A model generated the notes under the pieces. That model searched no databases and was not told the DNA's origin. It saw only the letters and a program-made list of their open reading frames with translations. Of a stretch of 64,000 nt of DNA, positions 36,037-47,041 are shown piece by piece (position 1 is the stretch's first letter; every line of letters begins with the position of its first letter). The translations under genes were made by a program, and so were the position numbers. This DNA is from CBDCME01 sp965218865 (GTDB lineage Bacteria; Pseudomonadota; Alphaproteobacteria; JAAXGF01), in assembly GCA_965218865.1 (NCBI GenBank), contig CBDCME010000032.1, forward strand, positions 105,452 to 169,451, given 5' to 3'.

Positions 36037-36244
36037 TAAGTCGCGTCCTCGCCGTGGGGAGGGCGTTGGTGTGGTAACGGACGATGGCCTGCTCCGGACG
36101 TTCCGAAAACGCGCGAGTCCGCACAACATTGACCCGGCTGTGCGAACGCACCTCGCCGTTGATGAGTTTTCGCAAATCCTTGGTCGCTGAGAGAAGGTCT
36201 CCGTTCCCACCAGCGGAGACAATTGATATTTGCGCGGTTCCGTC
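36037..36244 (-). pseudogene. Type I restriction HsdR-like C-terminal fragment
   Basis: The frame reads LLSATKDLRKLINGEVR, then SRVNVVRTRAFSERPEQAI and VRYHTNALPTA, which resembles the helical region after the helicase in HsdR subunits (…KLLNDEI…RNVVQ.R.F.E.LE.AIR.Y.NRAI…). It follows the helicase gene directly and is cut by IS630-A copy 2. No start codon suits this frame; an ATG overlapping the helicase stop opens a different frame. The assignment rests on pattern memory. Confidence 0.45.
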
Positions 36245-38363
36245 ATGCCGCCGCCCCCATTCTCGCTGACAAATCAGCAAAGAATTCGGACGCAGGTTCG
36301 ATCCCCGAAACCAATAGCCGATCTCGTGCGCGGGTGCAGGCCACATAAAACAGGTGGCGCTCCGTCTCGTACACTTCATCCAGCTCGGTTTCATCAGCGA
36401 CGGTTTCGATACGGTCCTGTAAGGGCAGAATGTCGTCATCGCAGGCCATGACCACGACGGTTTTGAATTCAAGGCCCTTGGCAAGATGCATCGTGCCGAT
36501 GGAGATTCGCCCGCTGCGTTCTTCCACGCGGTCGGAAAGCTCCAGGGGCATTTGTCCGGCTTGTTTTACAACGTCACGTGCCCGTGACAGCTCGTTGGTG
36601 CTGCGCACGAAGATACCTATTTCATCGGCCTCAATTCCGTCATCAACGGTTTCGGAAACCCAGAGGGCTAGGCCTTCGATCTCATGCCTGCTGTCATCGA
36701 AAACTCGAATGACCGGATCAGGGCCATTGAAGACCGAGACGGTTCCCCGTCGATCTTCTTCGTTTCCGTCCACGTCTCTAACTAGCGGCGGCAAAAGCCG
36801 ATCAACGGTCTGCCGAATTTGATGGGACGTGCGGTAATTGACCTTGAGCGTGTGGGATCGTCCGCGAACGTCAATGCCGAGTGCCTTCCATGAGAATGGT
36901 TCCTGAAAGATGCGTTGACCAAGATCGCCGGCGAAAAACAAAGTGTCGGGATTCTGGTCGGCAATGGCGGCGAGCATCCGCAATTCAGGCACACCCAAAT
37001 CCTGCGCCTCGTCGACGATGATGTGTGAGAATGGCTTGTGTTGCCGTTCAGCGTAGTGCGCCGTTACCTTACGGAAAATTCCAGACCACAAGTTCAGGCC
37101 CTGAGCTTCCAGCAGTTCCCGCGCCCGCACAAAGACTGGCCAAACACGTTCCCGTTGTTTGGATCCCAGGCGATTTTTGCGCCCGAGGCGTGGCACGTCG
37201 CGGTAGGCGTCCAACGAGTCGATCTGCCACGCATCAACAACATTGTTCCATTCGGAGACCAGAAACCGAGGGCTGAATCCCGTAAGTTCCAGTTCCTTTG
37301 CCGCGGCTTCAAGCGCCCCCGTCACTCGTTCTTTCGAGGCGGTGCGGGGGGTGTGGCCGAAGGCAAGGGTGAACAGATCGTAGGCGACGCCTTCGAACGG
37401 CAGGACGGTCAAATTTGATCCGTCGGGCAGGTCGCTCCCCGTCAGCATCCGAAGCTTGTGCTCGAGCGCCTTGGCGAGTGGCGACGAGAAAGTTGTCAGA
37501 AGCACTTTGGCTTGCTTTTCGTTCTTTAAGATTGCAGCGGCGCGGTGCAGCGCCACGACCGTTTTCCCCGTTCCCGCCGAACCGGAAACCCGAGCCGGGC
37601 CACCGAATTCCCGTTCCACCACACGCCGTTGCGAGGGGTGCAAAAAGATCGCCCACTGATCCCAAGGATATTCGAGAGCCCGCTCCAACACCTCCACATC
37701 ATCCAGCACCCGGAACCGACGCTGCGCATCGGGATGATCGAAAGGGCTTGCTCCAGTTACAGCTTTCTCGGGTTTAGCCAAACGACCTGTCGTGACATAG
37801 TCGAGCAAAGCCTCGGCCGCTTCCGCGGGGATGTGGTCGGTGATCTCGATGAATCGGTCCTCTGATGATTGCCGGAGATCCGCAACCCAGTCCGGCGGCA
37901 CGCCGACTTCGAGCAAATCCTTCTCTGAAAGATCATGAAACAAAGGCGGCAGAAATCGTTCTTGCCCGATGTCGGCAACCGCCGCCATTTGCGGTTCCGG
38001 GGTGGCGTAGACAGGTATCGCGATCTCTTCAACCCGCTCCCGGACCTCAACAATTTGAGCCGCGCCCGTCTTGGGATGGGTTTCGATCCGTCGGCGTTCT
38101 GCCCACGTATAGGCATCGTCATGATGATCGACATAGCAGATCAGAAAACTGTTAGCCGTCTTATGAACGATTACACGAATGTCACGGCTGGAGCGAATAG
38201 ACCAAAAATTTAGGTCTTTCGACTTGTCGATGCGATGGAATTGGAGTCCCGGAGCGGAGGGGTCCTACTGCAAATCGAAGACCGTAATTTTCGCGGCAGA
38301 TTGGTCCCGAGCACTCAACTTGCCCAACGCTCTGGTGAAACTGTCAGCGATCCGAAACTGCAT
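36243..38363 (-). pseudogene. UvrD-like DNA helicase with N-terminal RelE-like domain, amber codon at residue 33
   Basis: From ATG 38363 the frame reads MQFRIADSFTRALGKLSARD, hits TAG at 38265-38267, then continues in the same frame with NFWSIRSSRDIRVIVHK and LICYVDHHDDAYTWAERR, a RelE/HigB-like fold. The helicase follows with GSAGTGKTVVALHRA (Walker A), IIVDEAQDLG, FAGDLGQRIFQEPF, VNYRTSHQIRQT, MHLAKGLEFKTVVVMA and LFYVACTRARDRLLVSG. The helicase part alone (from ATG 37988) is intact. This family often accompanies restriction genes, as here. Confidence 0.75.
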
Positions 38364-38370
38364 ATTGCTC

Positions 38371-41300
38371 TCACACCCCAAACACTTTCATGACTTCATC
38401 GCCGAAATGGTTGATGACCTTGACGGCAAAGCGCCCTGTTGAGGGACGTGCGAACGGACGGGATTTATCGCGGTAAAGCGTTTCCCAGGCTTCCTTGTCG
38501 ATCTCGGCCTTCAAGCTGGTCTTCAGCGCCTTGTAGGGGTCGTTCGCGCCCATGAAGTAGGCGTGGCGAACAAAGAAGCTTTCCTCGTTGTAGTCGGTGT
38601 CGATGAACCAGGCGGCGATGTCGTCCTTGCCGCTGGCACGGACCTCGCCGGTCTTGGGGTCGAACACGTCAACCCCCAACACCTCGACGACGATGTTGCC
38701 GTCACCGTCGAAATCCCATTCGATGTCCGGCTCGCCGAAGACGACGAACAGATTGCCCGCGCCGGTATTTTTCAGCTCCTCCGACATATGCAGGTCGGGA
38801 TTCATCTTGGCCTTCAGGATCGGCAGCGGGCCAAGCTTCGTGAGTTCCGACGTATGGGCATCGAAGTTGAAGCCGCAGGCAATGAGCGCATCGAAACGGG
38901 CGTCGAGCGCCTCACGGGCCGCCGCCGTCAGCTCGGCGCGGGTCACGGTTCCGAACTCAGGGCCGATGAATATCGCGGCGCGCCTTTCGGTTTCTCGTTC
39001 CATGAAGCGGCCTTCAGCGGTGATGTAACCGCCGGGCCAACCTTCGATGGTCGTAAAGCTGATCCGGTCGTCCTTGGCCGCCTGATGAACCCCGGCGGAC
39101 TTCAAATTATCGATCACCATCTGCGTGAAGTCGCTGAGCGGTACGTCTTCACGCTCCCGCTTTCCTTCGGCGGCATCGACCAAATCGATCAGCTCTCCCT
39201 CGTCCGCCGGAATCACACGATGGGGAGACAGGCTTTCGACGGTGAACGGGCCGGTTACTCGGACTTTTGATTTATCCTCGTAAGGGCGGTCATAGAGAAA
39301 TTCCACGTCCGCCTTTCGCGCGATGGATTTGTCGATTTCCTTCTGGCGTGCGATGCGAAGCTCCCACCACCGGGCCTGAAGCTCCTTGGCGTCGGCCGAC
39401 CAATTCTCCCCTGGGTTACGGGGGATTTTCCATTCCTCCCAGGGGCGTTGCCCTTCTCCGTCCTCCCGGGTGCCTTCCTTTTCGCCGTTCTCGCGAGGGC
39501 TTTCCTCTTCTCCGTCATGGCCGGGCTTGACCAGGCCATCCATATGGACCCCCGGGTCACGCCCGGGGGTGACGGATGGGACGTACGGCCCAGGACAGTG
39601 TTCAACTGCTCGCGCAGCGGTTCGAGCCGGTCCTGATAGTTCTCCCAAATTACATCGATTTCCGAGTTATTGGCGACAGTCCGCAACATGATGTGGGGGG
39701 CGCGTTCGTACACAAAGCCCTGTCTAATATCGCCATGTGTGATTGTGTTGGGCTGAATTTTACCGCTAACGTCTTGTTCCTTCTGACTTCCCTCAAGACT
39801 ATCGGTCAAGTAAAAATAGGGAAACCTTGAGCCCATCAGGCGTGCTCGCGCCAGGGCAAGCGACACGCGTGACGTATCGATGGTGATCCAACGTCTCCCC
39901 CAAAGTTCTGCAACATAAGCAGTGGTCCCGGAACCACATGTTGGATCAATAACTAAATTTCCAGGGTCTGTGGCCATAAGAATCGCACGTTGAATAATAT
40001 CTGGCGCGGTTTGGACCACGTATATCTTCTCTCCTGTAAAACCTCTTTGACCACCACTTCGCCAAAAGTTATCGATCTCTGTTTGACCAAAATCTCTAAT
40101 AAACATCTTATATTCAATTCTATTTCCGATATGCACAACTCTATCGGCCTTAAGTAATCGCATCCTTCCCTCTGGATGCGTCTTCCAATGTGAATTGGGT
40201 TTTAAAGGAAACTTCTTTCCTCGGAACATAACTGGTTCCACGTCATTTGATGTACCACCTGAAATCAAGGGAGTTCCATCCAATACTCTGAGATGCGGGC
40301 CAATTTCCGAAGGGTTTGATCGTTCTTCAGATGTCATACTCCTAATGTTGAATGCGTTATCTTGAACTAATGTGTACCCGGTAGCTCCAACTTCCCCTGA
40401 AACCTTCTCCCGGTAAAGCTGGCGATACTTCATATTTTTGAGGGAGCGTGCATACCAAATCAAATGGTCGTACGCGGAGGACAAAAACTTTGTGGACTGA
40501 ATTCCAGTCGTATTGAATCTGATTAGGGAGACAAAATTTTTCTCACCATAGACTTCATCCATAACCGCTCTTACCCGATGGACATTTTCATCCCCAATCT
40601 GAAGAAAAATTGATCCGCTTTCGGTGAGCAGATCACGCATAGTTGTGAGACGATCACGAAGGTATGTGAGGTAGGAATGGACACCGTCGTTCCAGGTGTC
40701 ACGGAATGCTTTGACTTGTTCGGGCTCCCTGGTGATCTGGTCCAGCTTGCCGTCCTTTACGTCGCGGGAACGGGTTGAGACCTGCCAGTTGGAGTTAAAT
40801 CTTATCCCATAGGGCGGATCAAAATAGATGCACTGGACCTGGCCGCGCAAACCTTCGCGCTCGGCCAGGCTGGCCATGACCTGGAGGCTGTCGCCAAGGA
40901 TCATCCGGTTCTGCCAATTCTGATCGTGCCGGTAGAACTCGGTCTTGGCCTCGGGGTCGATGCCGTTGAAGTCGGCGAAGAGGTCCGGGATGTCGGCGGC
41001 AGCCTCCCGCCGCTCCTTGGATTGGCGTCTCAGATCGTCGATGATCGCCTTGGGATGAATTTTTTCCTGGATGTATAGGGGTGGGGCTTGAACCACGAGG
41101 TCGGACCAATCCTGTTGGTCCTTCCCCCGCCAGACGAGCTGCGCGTCGCCGACTTCGAGCCTGCCGGTTTCGGTCAGTTGCGCAATCTGATTTGGGCTCA
41201 GACGTAAGGTGGCTCCCTTCCAGATGACCTGCGGGTCAAGGTCTTCATCGCGCGGACGCGTTTCTCCTTCGGGCAAGGGGTCCTCGCGGAGATAGGTGAC

Positions 41301-41438
41301 GGGCTCGAACGGATCGATTTCTTCCGCGCGCTGGGCCGCCGATTGCAGCTCCGCCGTCGGGATGTTCTTACGGCTCGCCTCGTCATGGGTCAGGGCTTCA
41401 ACCCGCTTGAGTCCCCTTGTTTTTGATCTTCTTGCCAT
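38371..41438 (-). pseudogene. mod: Type III restriction-modification DNA methyltransferase (mod), frameshifted
   Basis: From ATG 41438 (MARRSKTRGLKRVEALTHDE) the protein holds the catalytic IYFDPPYGIRFNSNWQ and, about 300 residues later, DPTCGSGTTAYVAELWGRRW, the beta-class order of type III Mod subunits. After PLREQLNTVLG near 39600 the frame changes: the C-terminal domain (RWWELRIARQKEIDKSIARK, VEFLYDRPYEDKSKVRV, TVESLSPHRV) lies in another frame ending at 38371. A 62-bp palindromic repeat sits at the break. Mod would give both methylation and target recognition for Res. Confidence 0.82.
39513..39574. repeat. 62-bp palindromic repeat inside mod
   Basis: The element begins CGTCATGGCCGGGCTTGACC and ends CGCCCGGGGGTGACG, and its two halves are imperfect inverted copies around CCATATGG. 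It is of the type scattered through alphaproteobacterial genomes. It coincides with the mod frameshift, so its insertion probably broke the gene. Confidence 0.75.
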
Positions 41439-41458
41439 TATCGCCAATCCTCGCCAAT

Positions 41459-41542
41459 CGTCATTGCGAGCGGGCGTGGCCCGCGCGGCAACCCAGCTTT
41501 CGCGGAGGCTTTCTGGATTGCTTCGCTTCGCTCGCAATGACG
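41459..41542. repeat. 84-bp palindromic repeat between GIY-YIG gene and mod
   Basis: The ends CGTCATTGCGAGCG and CGCTCGCAATGACG are exact inverted copies, and the middle is less conserved. It lies 20 bp upstream of the mod start and just after the GIY-YIG stop. Half a copy recurs at 41838-41873. Confidence 0.8.
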
Positions 41543-41543
41543 G

Positions 41544-41831
41544 TTACGACATTGTTTCATAAGGATCCTCCCATTCGGGATTGGCCGTTTCAATCAGGTG
41601 CAACTTCTTTTTTCTTGAGCCTGCCTTGATCTGTTTCTCCCGTGCAATTGCGGACGGCATATCATCGAAGAACTCGGCGTGGACGAGCCGTGTACACCCG
41701 TATTTGCTTGTGAAGCCGGCGATAAGTTTCGATTTGTGCTCAAAAACCCGTTTCGGCAAGCAAGAGGTCACGCCGGTGTAGAGCGTGCCATTGCGCTTGT
41801 TCATCATGATGTAAACCGCGGGTTGCTTCAT
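41544..41831 (-). CDS. GIY-YIG domain nuclease, small
   Basis: A 95-residue single-domain protein of the YhbQ-like GIY-YIG type. The motif pair is VYIMMNKRNGTLYTGVTSCL (the Y...Y-x-G core), with the conserved Arg in LPKRVFEHK and Glu in AIAREKQIKAGSRKKK. Its ATG overlaps the res stop (ATGA), so it is coupled to the restriction operon. Such genes occur alone in many genomes, often as accessory DNA-processing nucleases; a direct role in this restriction system is unproven. Confidence 0.88.
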   Translation of the reverse strand: MKQPAVYIMMNKRNGTLYTGVTSCLPKRVFEHKSKLIAGFTSKYGCTRLVHAEFFDDMPSAIAREKQIKAGSRKKKLHLIETANPEWEDPYETMS

Positions 41832-44800
41832 GCGCCGTCCCTGGATTGCTTCGCTTCGCTCGCAATGACGGCGGAGCCGCGACCGGTCACTCGGTCGATC
41901 AGTGCCTTGAATTCCTTGTCGATCTCGTAAACGTCGTTGAACTCCTCGAATGCCCAGCGTCCAAAGAGGCCCAGATTGTTGACACCGGGAACCCACTGGG
42001 TTCGCACGGTCTCCGATTTGAGCTTCACGTTTTCACGGCGGTAGCCCTTCACCTCGACGACAAGGTGAAGCGGATCATCGGCCCCTCGGCCGTCATCAAG
42101 TTGGACGATGAAATCGGGAACATAAATGCGGGCCATCGACCCGTCCTTGTACGGAATTTCCAAACCCAGCCCCTGGTTCTTCACATAGGAATTGACGCAT
42201 TCGTGTTGCTCGGCGACGCGGGCGAACTCGGCCTCCCAATCGCTATCGAGCACGACATAGTTGATGTGGCACTTGTTCGGGGCCGTGGTCCACAAGTCCT
42301 TGGTCGTGGAGAAACCCACATGCGCGGTTGAGGATTTCGAATTGTAGGGATCGAGGACGGCCTTCACATTCCGCTTGTCGCCTATAGAATTCACGATGGC
42401 ATTGTAGATACGCTCGGATGCCTGGTTGCCGACATTAAGGTACTCAAGCATCCATTGGCCGGTGTCGCCTTTGCAGTCCAGATACCCCTCATTAAGCCAT
42501 CGGCGGGCAATGCGTTGGATTTGCCAGAACAAGTGCAGCTTGGGCTCGCCATCTGCGTCCTTGAAATATTTGTAAAGCAGGAGTTTGGCGAGGTCGTAAG
42601 CAATGGTGCTGGGCCGCTTGGCCTGCGCCTCGGCAGCGGAGATCATCACACCTTCGCCAACGATGCCTTCCATCAGGGTCTGGCCTGGACCGACCATTTC
42701 CGGGGTCAGCACGAACTTCGAATCTTCAGTGAAGTGCGCTGTGAGCTTTTCTTCTGGCAGATCGATACGGTATCCGCTCACGCGCGGGAACACGATCTCA
42801 AGCGCCACCCGCTCCTTGACGGCTTGGACACGCGTCGACTTCTTGGGCGGTTTAACGGGAGCGACCTGCGGCTTGGCCGTGAAGTCGAAGGGAATGCCCA
42901 TGATGTCGGCATATTCCACCGTGAACAGGTCTTCGTCGTTTAGCTCATAGGAATAGCGGCGCAGTCCGCGACCGACGACCTGCTCGCAAAGAAGTTGGGT
43001 GCCGAAAGCGCGGATGCCAAGGATGTGGGTGACCGTGTTGGCGTCCCACCCTTCCGTCAACATCTACACGGACACGACGCAACGAACCTTTTCCCCTAGT
43101 CGGTCCTTTTTTCCGACGGTGTTCATGACCTCGCGGAGAAGTTCGGCGTCGGAGATTTCGCCCACGTCACCGGCACCGGAACGCTGTATTCTTTCGCGTT
43201 TGAACTGCTCGATCTCCAGCGTGGCCATTTGACGGAAATTCTTGTCCAGCGCTTCGCCGGATTCGATTTGGTGGCTGTCGATCAAAAGAGTATTGGGGCG
43301 GTGGAAGCGGTTGCCGTGTTTATCAAAGTTCCGGAGCAGATTCAGGTGGCCGTTATGTTCGAAGACCTCTTCAGCGTCCTCGTCGGGCCGCTGCCAGCCG
43401 GAAATCCACTCGTAAACGAGTTTTGACGTTGATGTATTGTTACAAACGACGATGAAAACCGGCGGCGTTTCGATTCCCACGCCCTCCCACTTCTCGTAGG
43501 TTTCCTCGTAGTGCTTGTAGAACACATGCAGAGCAGTTTTGAGCTTGTCGGGAAGTGCCAAAGGATCCCCGGTCTGCTTTGCCTTCTTGGGCATGTCCTT
43601 GCCGATATGCTGCCAAAGATCGCGGAAGATCGGCACCTCGGCAGTGGGGATGTTGTCCGCTACCGGCACGCGCGGCAGTTTTACGATCCCGGATTCGATG
43701 GCGTCCATGAGGGAGAAGTCGCTGACCGTCCAGGGAAAGAGTGTGCCTTCCGCCCAGCCTGATCCACTCAGAAAGAAAGGCGTCGCGGAGAGATCGTAAA
43801 CGGCGCGGACATCGAGTTTGCGTTTGAAGGCTTCGATACCATTGATCCAAACGCGGGCGGCCTTGTTCTCCGCCTCGGCTTCCTTCTTCTCGTCGCCCTT
43901 GAGGTCGGCGATATCCTCGTTACCGGGTTTCTCCCGGTAACAGTGATGGGCCTCGTCATTGATCGCCACGACGTTTTTGAAGCCCATCAGCTCTTCCGCC
44001 ACGCGGCGGATCATCTGGCCCTCGGTCTCCTGGGTCTTGATGGCTTCTCCACGACCTTGCAGCAGGGATTTACCAACCTTGTTGGTATCCATCAGCTCGC
44101 GGAGCTGAAAGGCGTGATAGTTGGTAATGACGATCTTTGCCTTGTAAATGTCCGCCAGCATATCGGCGGGTACGAGTTCGCGTGACTTGTAATAGCTGTC
44201 GGGATCGTTGGGCTGCAAAACACGCAGCCGGTCGCGGATGGTAATCCCCGGCGTAACGATCAGGAATCCGCGCGTGAAAAGTTTGCTGGTCGGCGAGCGG
44301 ACCGCGTTGACCGTCTGCCACGCCATCAGCATGGCCATAACCGTCGTCTTGCCGGCACCGGTCGCCATCTTCAGAGCGAGCCGGATCAGTTCGGGATTGG
44401 CCTGCTCGTTGGCACCCAGGATATGATTCCAAAAGCGTTTGTGGGTCTTTTGGTTCCGGGCGGCTTCGGTGAGCCATATGATCGTTTCAACGGCCTCGAT
44501 CTGGCAGAAGAAGGGACGGATGCCCTGAAATTCGTAATCCCGCCAATGCCGCAAGAGGCGAGCGGTGGTGGGTGTGACGCCCCAGTCGGTCTGGCTCGGC
44601 AGCCGGCGCCAGTCGGCCACGCGGGAGCGGATTTCATTGATGATTGGGGTCGGGTTATATTCCTGCTCTTGCGATGAAATACCGTCACCGGATTGTAGGT
44701 CCATTGCGATTTGTTTGGGGTCGGCCTTGCCGCGGCGTTTTCGCGGTTTGGGAACCGGAGTAATCAGCTCGGATCGCCTGCGGCCCAAAACGGGTGGCTC

Positions 44801-44896
44801 GTCAGTCGCTTGGCCATCTTCGTCCAACGCGTGATGTCGCGTTGGTTCCTCGTACGGTGAATTGAGGATTGGTTCTTGGAAGAACTGCGCTCCCAT
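41828..44896 (-). pseudogene. res: Type III restriction endonuclease subunit Res, internal amber codon
   Basis: The frame starts MGAQFFQEPILNSPYEE at 44896. Helicase motifs are KMATGAGKTTVMAMLMAW, VVAINDEAHHCYREKP and VYDLSATPFFLSGSG. TAG at 43064-43066 interrupts the segment RCVVSV*MLTEGWDANTVTH, where homologs have Ser, and the same frame then continues with QVVGRGLRRYSYEL and the nuclease motif VPDFIVQLDDG...LHLVVEVKGY. A single C-to-A change (TCG to TAG) would explain it. The last 14 residues (VIASEAKQS...) are encoded by a palindromic repeat. Confidence 0.88.
41838..41873. repeat. Half palindromic repeat forming the Res C-terminus
   Basis: CTGGATTGCTTCGCTTCGC and CTCGCAATGACG match the right half of the 84-bp unit at 41459-41542. 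It is translated as the tail of Res, so the repeat has been adopted as coding sequence. Confidence 0.75.
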
Positions 44897-45330
44897 GGCG
44901 TCCGCAACCTCAGGCGACTACGAACCGAGGAAGCCCGATAGGTAACCGATTCAATAAGAACTTGGCCTCGAACCCGAGGTTCGCACCGTCGCTTTGCTTC
45001 CAAGAATTCCCCGTGTCCGCGCAATTTCGCGGCCTCCCGCGCTGCATCTCTCCTGCCCTTCCGCCGATGCGTTACCGATCCACAACGTTTAATTAGTTTG
45101 TGTGATAATACGTGCCGAGGCGTGCTGCCGCAAGTTGTGGTTAGTCGTAAAAATTTTCTCTTCGAGAATTACATCAGACTGTATGGGGTGGTTGGCTGGA
45201 CAGGATATCCGCCACCGGCTGACCGACACCGAGCGGGAGACCGTCTTGAGGCGGATGGCGACGTAATGGCACGTGCAAGCCGCTGGTGGTGTTGCCGTGG
45301 GAGAGTTGGCGGCGGGTGCTCAAAGGCTAA
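44897..45330. other. Gap upstream of res, unrecognised
   Basis: No convincing gene is present. A frame near 45190-45265 ends with DIRHRLTDTERETVLRRMAT and TAA and looks like a truncated protein tail, but I do not recognise it. The stretch should contain the res promoter. Confidence 0.35.
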
Positions 45331-46498
45331 TACCAACCGCCCTAGAGTTTGACTCGCGCAAAGGTTTACACGCTAGGTTTTGTGTGATTCAAGGTTGTTG
45401 GCAACAAGGGAGTGTGTTCAATGCCAACGATTCCTTTGCGAAACGACTTTGATGCTGAAAGAGTCCGTGTTCTTGCGGCACGGAGCGATGATGGGAACCA
45501 GGCGCGACGGCTTTTGTCGATGGCGACCATCTACGATGGGATGGATCGAGCGTGCGCGGCGGGTATTGGCGGCATGGATCGGCAGACGTTGCGGGACTGG
45601 GTTCACCGGTTCAACGCGGGAGGTCCGGCCGGTCTGATCGACCGCAAGCCGAACGGGGCGTTGCGTCGGTTGACGCCGTCGCAAATGGCGGCGCTTTCGC
45701 GGGCTATCGAGGCCGGTCCCGATCCCGAACGGGATGGGGTCGTGCTCTGGCGCTGCATCGATCTCAAGCAACTGATCCGAACGCGCTTCGGCGTGGACTA
45801 TCACGAGCGGAGCGTCGGCAAGCTGCTGGCCGCGCTCGGGTTCTCGCATATTTCCGCGCGCCCGCGCCACGTCGGCCAGGATGCGCGGGCACAGGAGGAA
45901 TTTAAAAAAAAGTTTTCCCGAACACTTGGCGAAAATCGTAGCGGCACAGCCACCGGACACGCCCATCGAGGTTTGGTTTCAAGATGAAATGCGCGTCGGC
46001 CAGAAGAACAGCCTGGTGCGCCAGTGGGCCCCAAAGGGATCGCGCCCGCGCCAGGTCAAGGACCTACGGACCTCTTCGGCGTATCTCTTCGGCGCCATCT
46101 GCCCCGAGCGCGGTGAGGGCGCGGCGCTGGTCATGCCGCGCGCCAATACTGAAGCCATGGACCTGCATCTCGAGGAAATCAGCCGGGCCGTTGCCCCAAA
46201 CGCCCATGCCGTCGTGCTGCTCGACCAAGCCGCATGGCACACCACTGCCAAACTCGGCATCCCGGAGAACATCTCCCTCGTGCCTTTGCCACCCAAGTCC
46301 CCGGAGCTCAATCCCGCCGAAAATGTCTGGCAATACCTCCGCCAGAACTGGCTCTCCAATCGTGTCTTCGACTCCTATGAAGCCATCGTCGAGGCCTCTT
46401 GCCAAGCCTGGAACAACCTGACCGACCAACCTTGGAAGATCATGTCCATCGGCCTCAGAGCGTGGGCTCGCACAAGGCAATGTTAAGGGCGGTTGGTA
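45331..46498 (+). mobile_element. IS630-A, copy 3
   Basis: The 1168-bp copy is flanked by TAA and has the same 12-bp inverted ends. It is the most diverged of the four, with a handful of substitutions. Confidence 0.92.
45421..46486 (+). CDS. IS630-family transposase, two overlapping frames
   Basis: As copy 1, with the A8 junction near 45905. Differences include Thr for Ala in SMATIYDGMD, Leu for Arg in GVVLWRCID and the C-terminus WARTRQC. The catalytic residues are unchanged. Confidence 0.85.
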
Positions 46499-46507
46499 TA
46501 AGTCTGA

Positions 46508-46660
46508 ATGGGCAAGAGTCGTACCGGTTCTAATGCTTCTTTGTCCCCGGAGGAATTAGAACGTATTCCGGAGGTTCGGATGGAACAGGGAGATTATGCT
46601 TCTTTTGCAACCCCTGAAGCATGGCAAGCAATTGCATTGCCCCTGGAATGCTCATCGTGA
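46508..46660 (+). CDS. Small ORF, 50 residues, unrecognised
   Basis: ATG 46508 opens MGKSRTGSNASLSPEELER and ends ALPLECSS before TGA. The composition is protein-like and it starts 10 bp after the IS630-A end, so it could be a truncated gene whose remainder is lost. Overlapping frames continue to about 46880 without homology. No function can be given. Confidence 0.3.
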   Translation: MGKSRTGSNASLSPEELERIPEVRMEQGDYASFATPEAWQAIALPLECSS

Positions 46661-46867
46661 ATCGAGTGTTGGTATTTTGGGGTTTGCCCGGATTATCTAC
46701 GTTTCTATATTCTCCGATAACTATTGCAGTGCTATGTTATTTGACAAACATGAGGGAAGGCTGGTGCATGTATCCAAAATTGACGGCACCATCTGGGCTT
46801 TTAAAAACCTCGATTCCGAAAACCTTGCGCGACGGCACCTTGGGTGTCTTGACTGACATTACGACCC

Positions 46868-46918
46868 CCATCGGTTGCTGACACGTTGATGGTAGGCGCG
46901 GCGGGGCCGGGAGTCGAT
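46868..46918 (+). repeat. 51-bp direct repeat, left copy, flanking the Sel1 gene
   Basis: CCATCGGTTGC, nine variable bases, then GATGGTAGGCGCGGCGGGG and CGGGAGTCGAT. The same unit of equal length follows the Sel1 gene at 47557-47607 in the same orientation, with about seven differences in 51. Confidence 0.85.
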
Positions 46919-46928
46919 TCTCCCGGCC
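46905..46928. terminator. 9-bp hairpin at the left direct repeat
   Basis: GGCCGGGAG and CTCCCGGCC pair perfectly around TCGATT and run into TTGCTGC. It may be an intrinsic terminator of a lost upstream gene. The right repeat has only a degenerate version. Confidence 0.4.
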
Positions 46929-47041
46929 TTGCTGCGTTCAACCGTTGTTCATAAGGAAAAGGATTTAAACCGTATTCGGCAGCGCCAGGTCGTCGCGCTC
47001 CACGAGGGATAAGGATATAGTGTAAGGCTAGCGTCCTAAGA

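Larger units (their letters stand above)
46661..47041. other. Low-content gap with repeat and hairpin
   Basis: Apart from the direct repeat and hairpin listed separately, overlapping frames encode hydrophobic or irregular sequence (e.g. FWGLPGLSTFLYSPITIA) that I cannot assign. Presumably gene debris. Confidence 0.3.
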
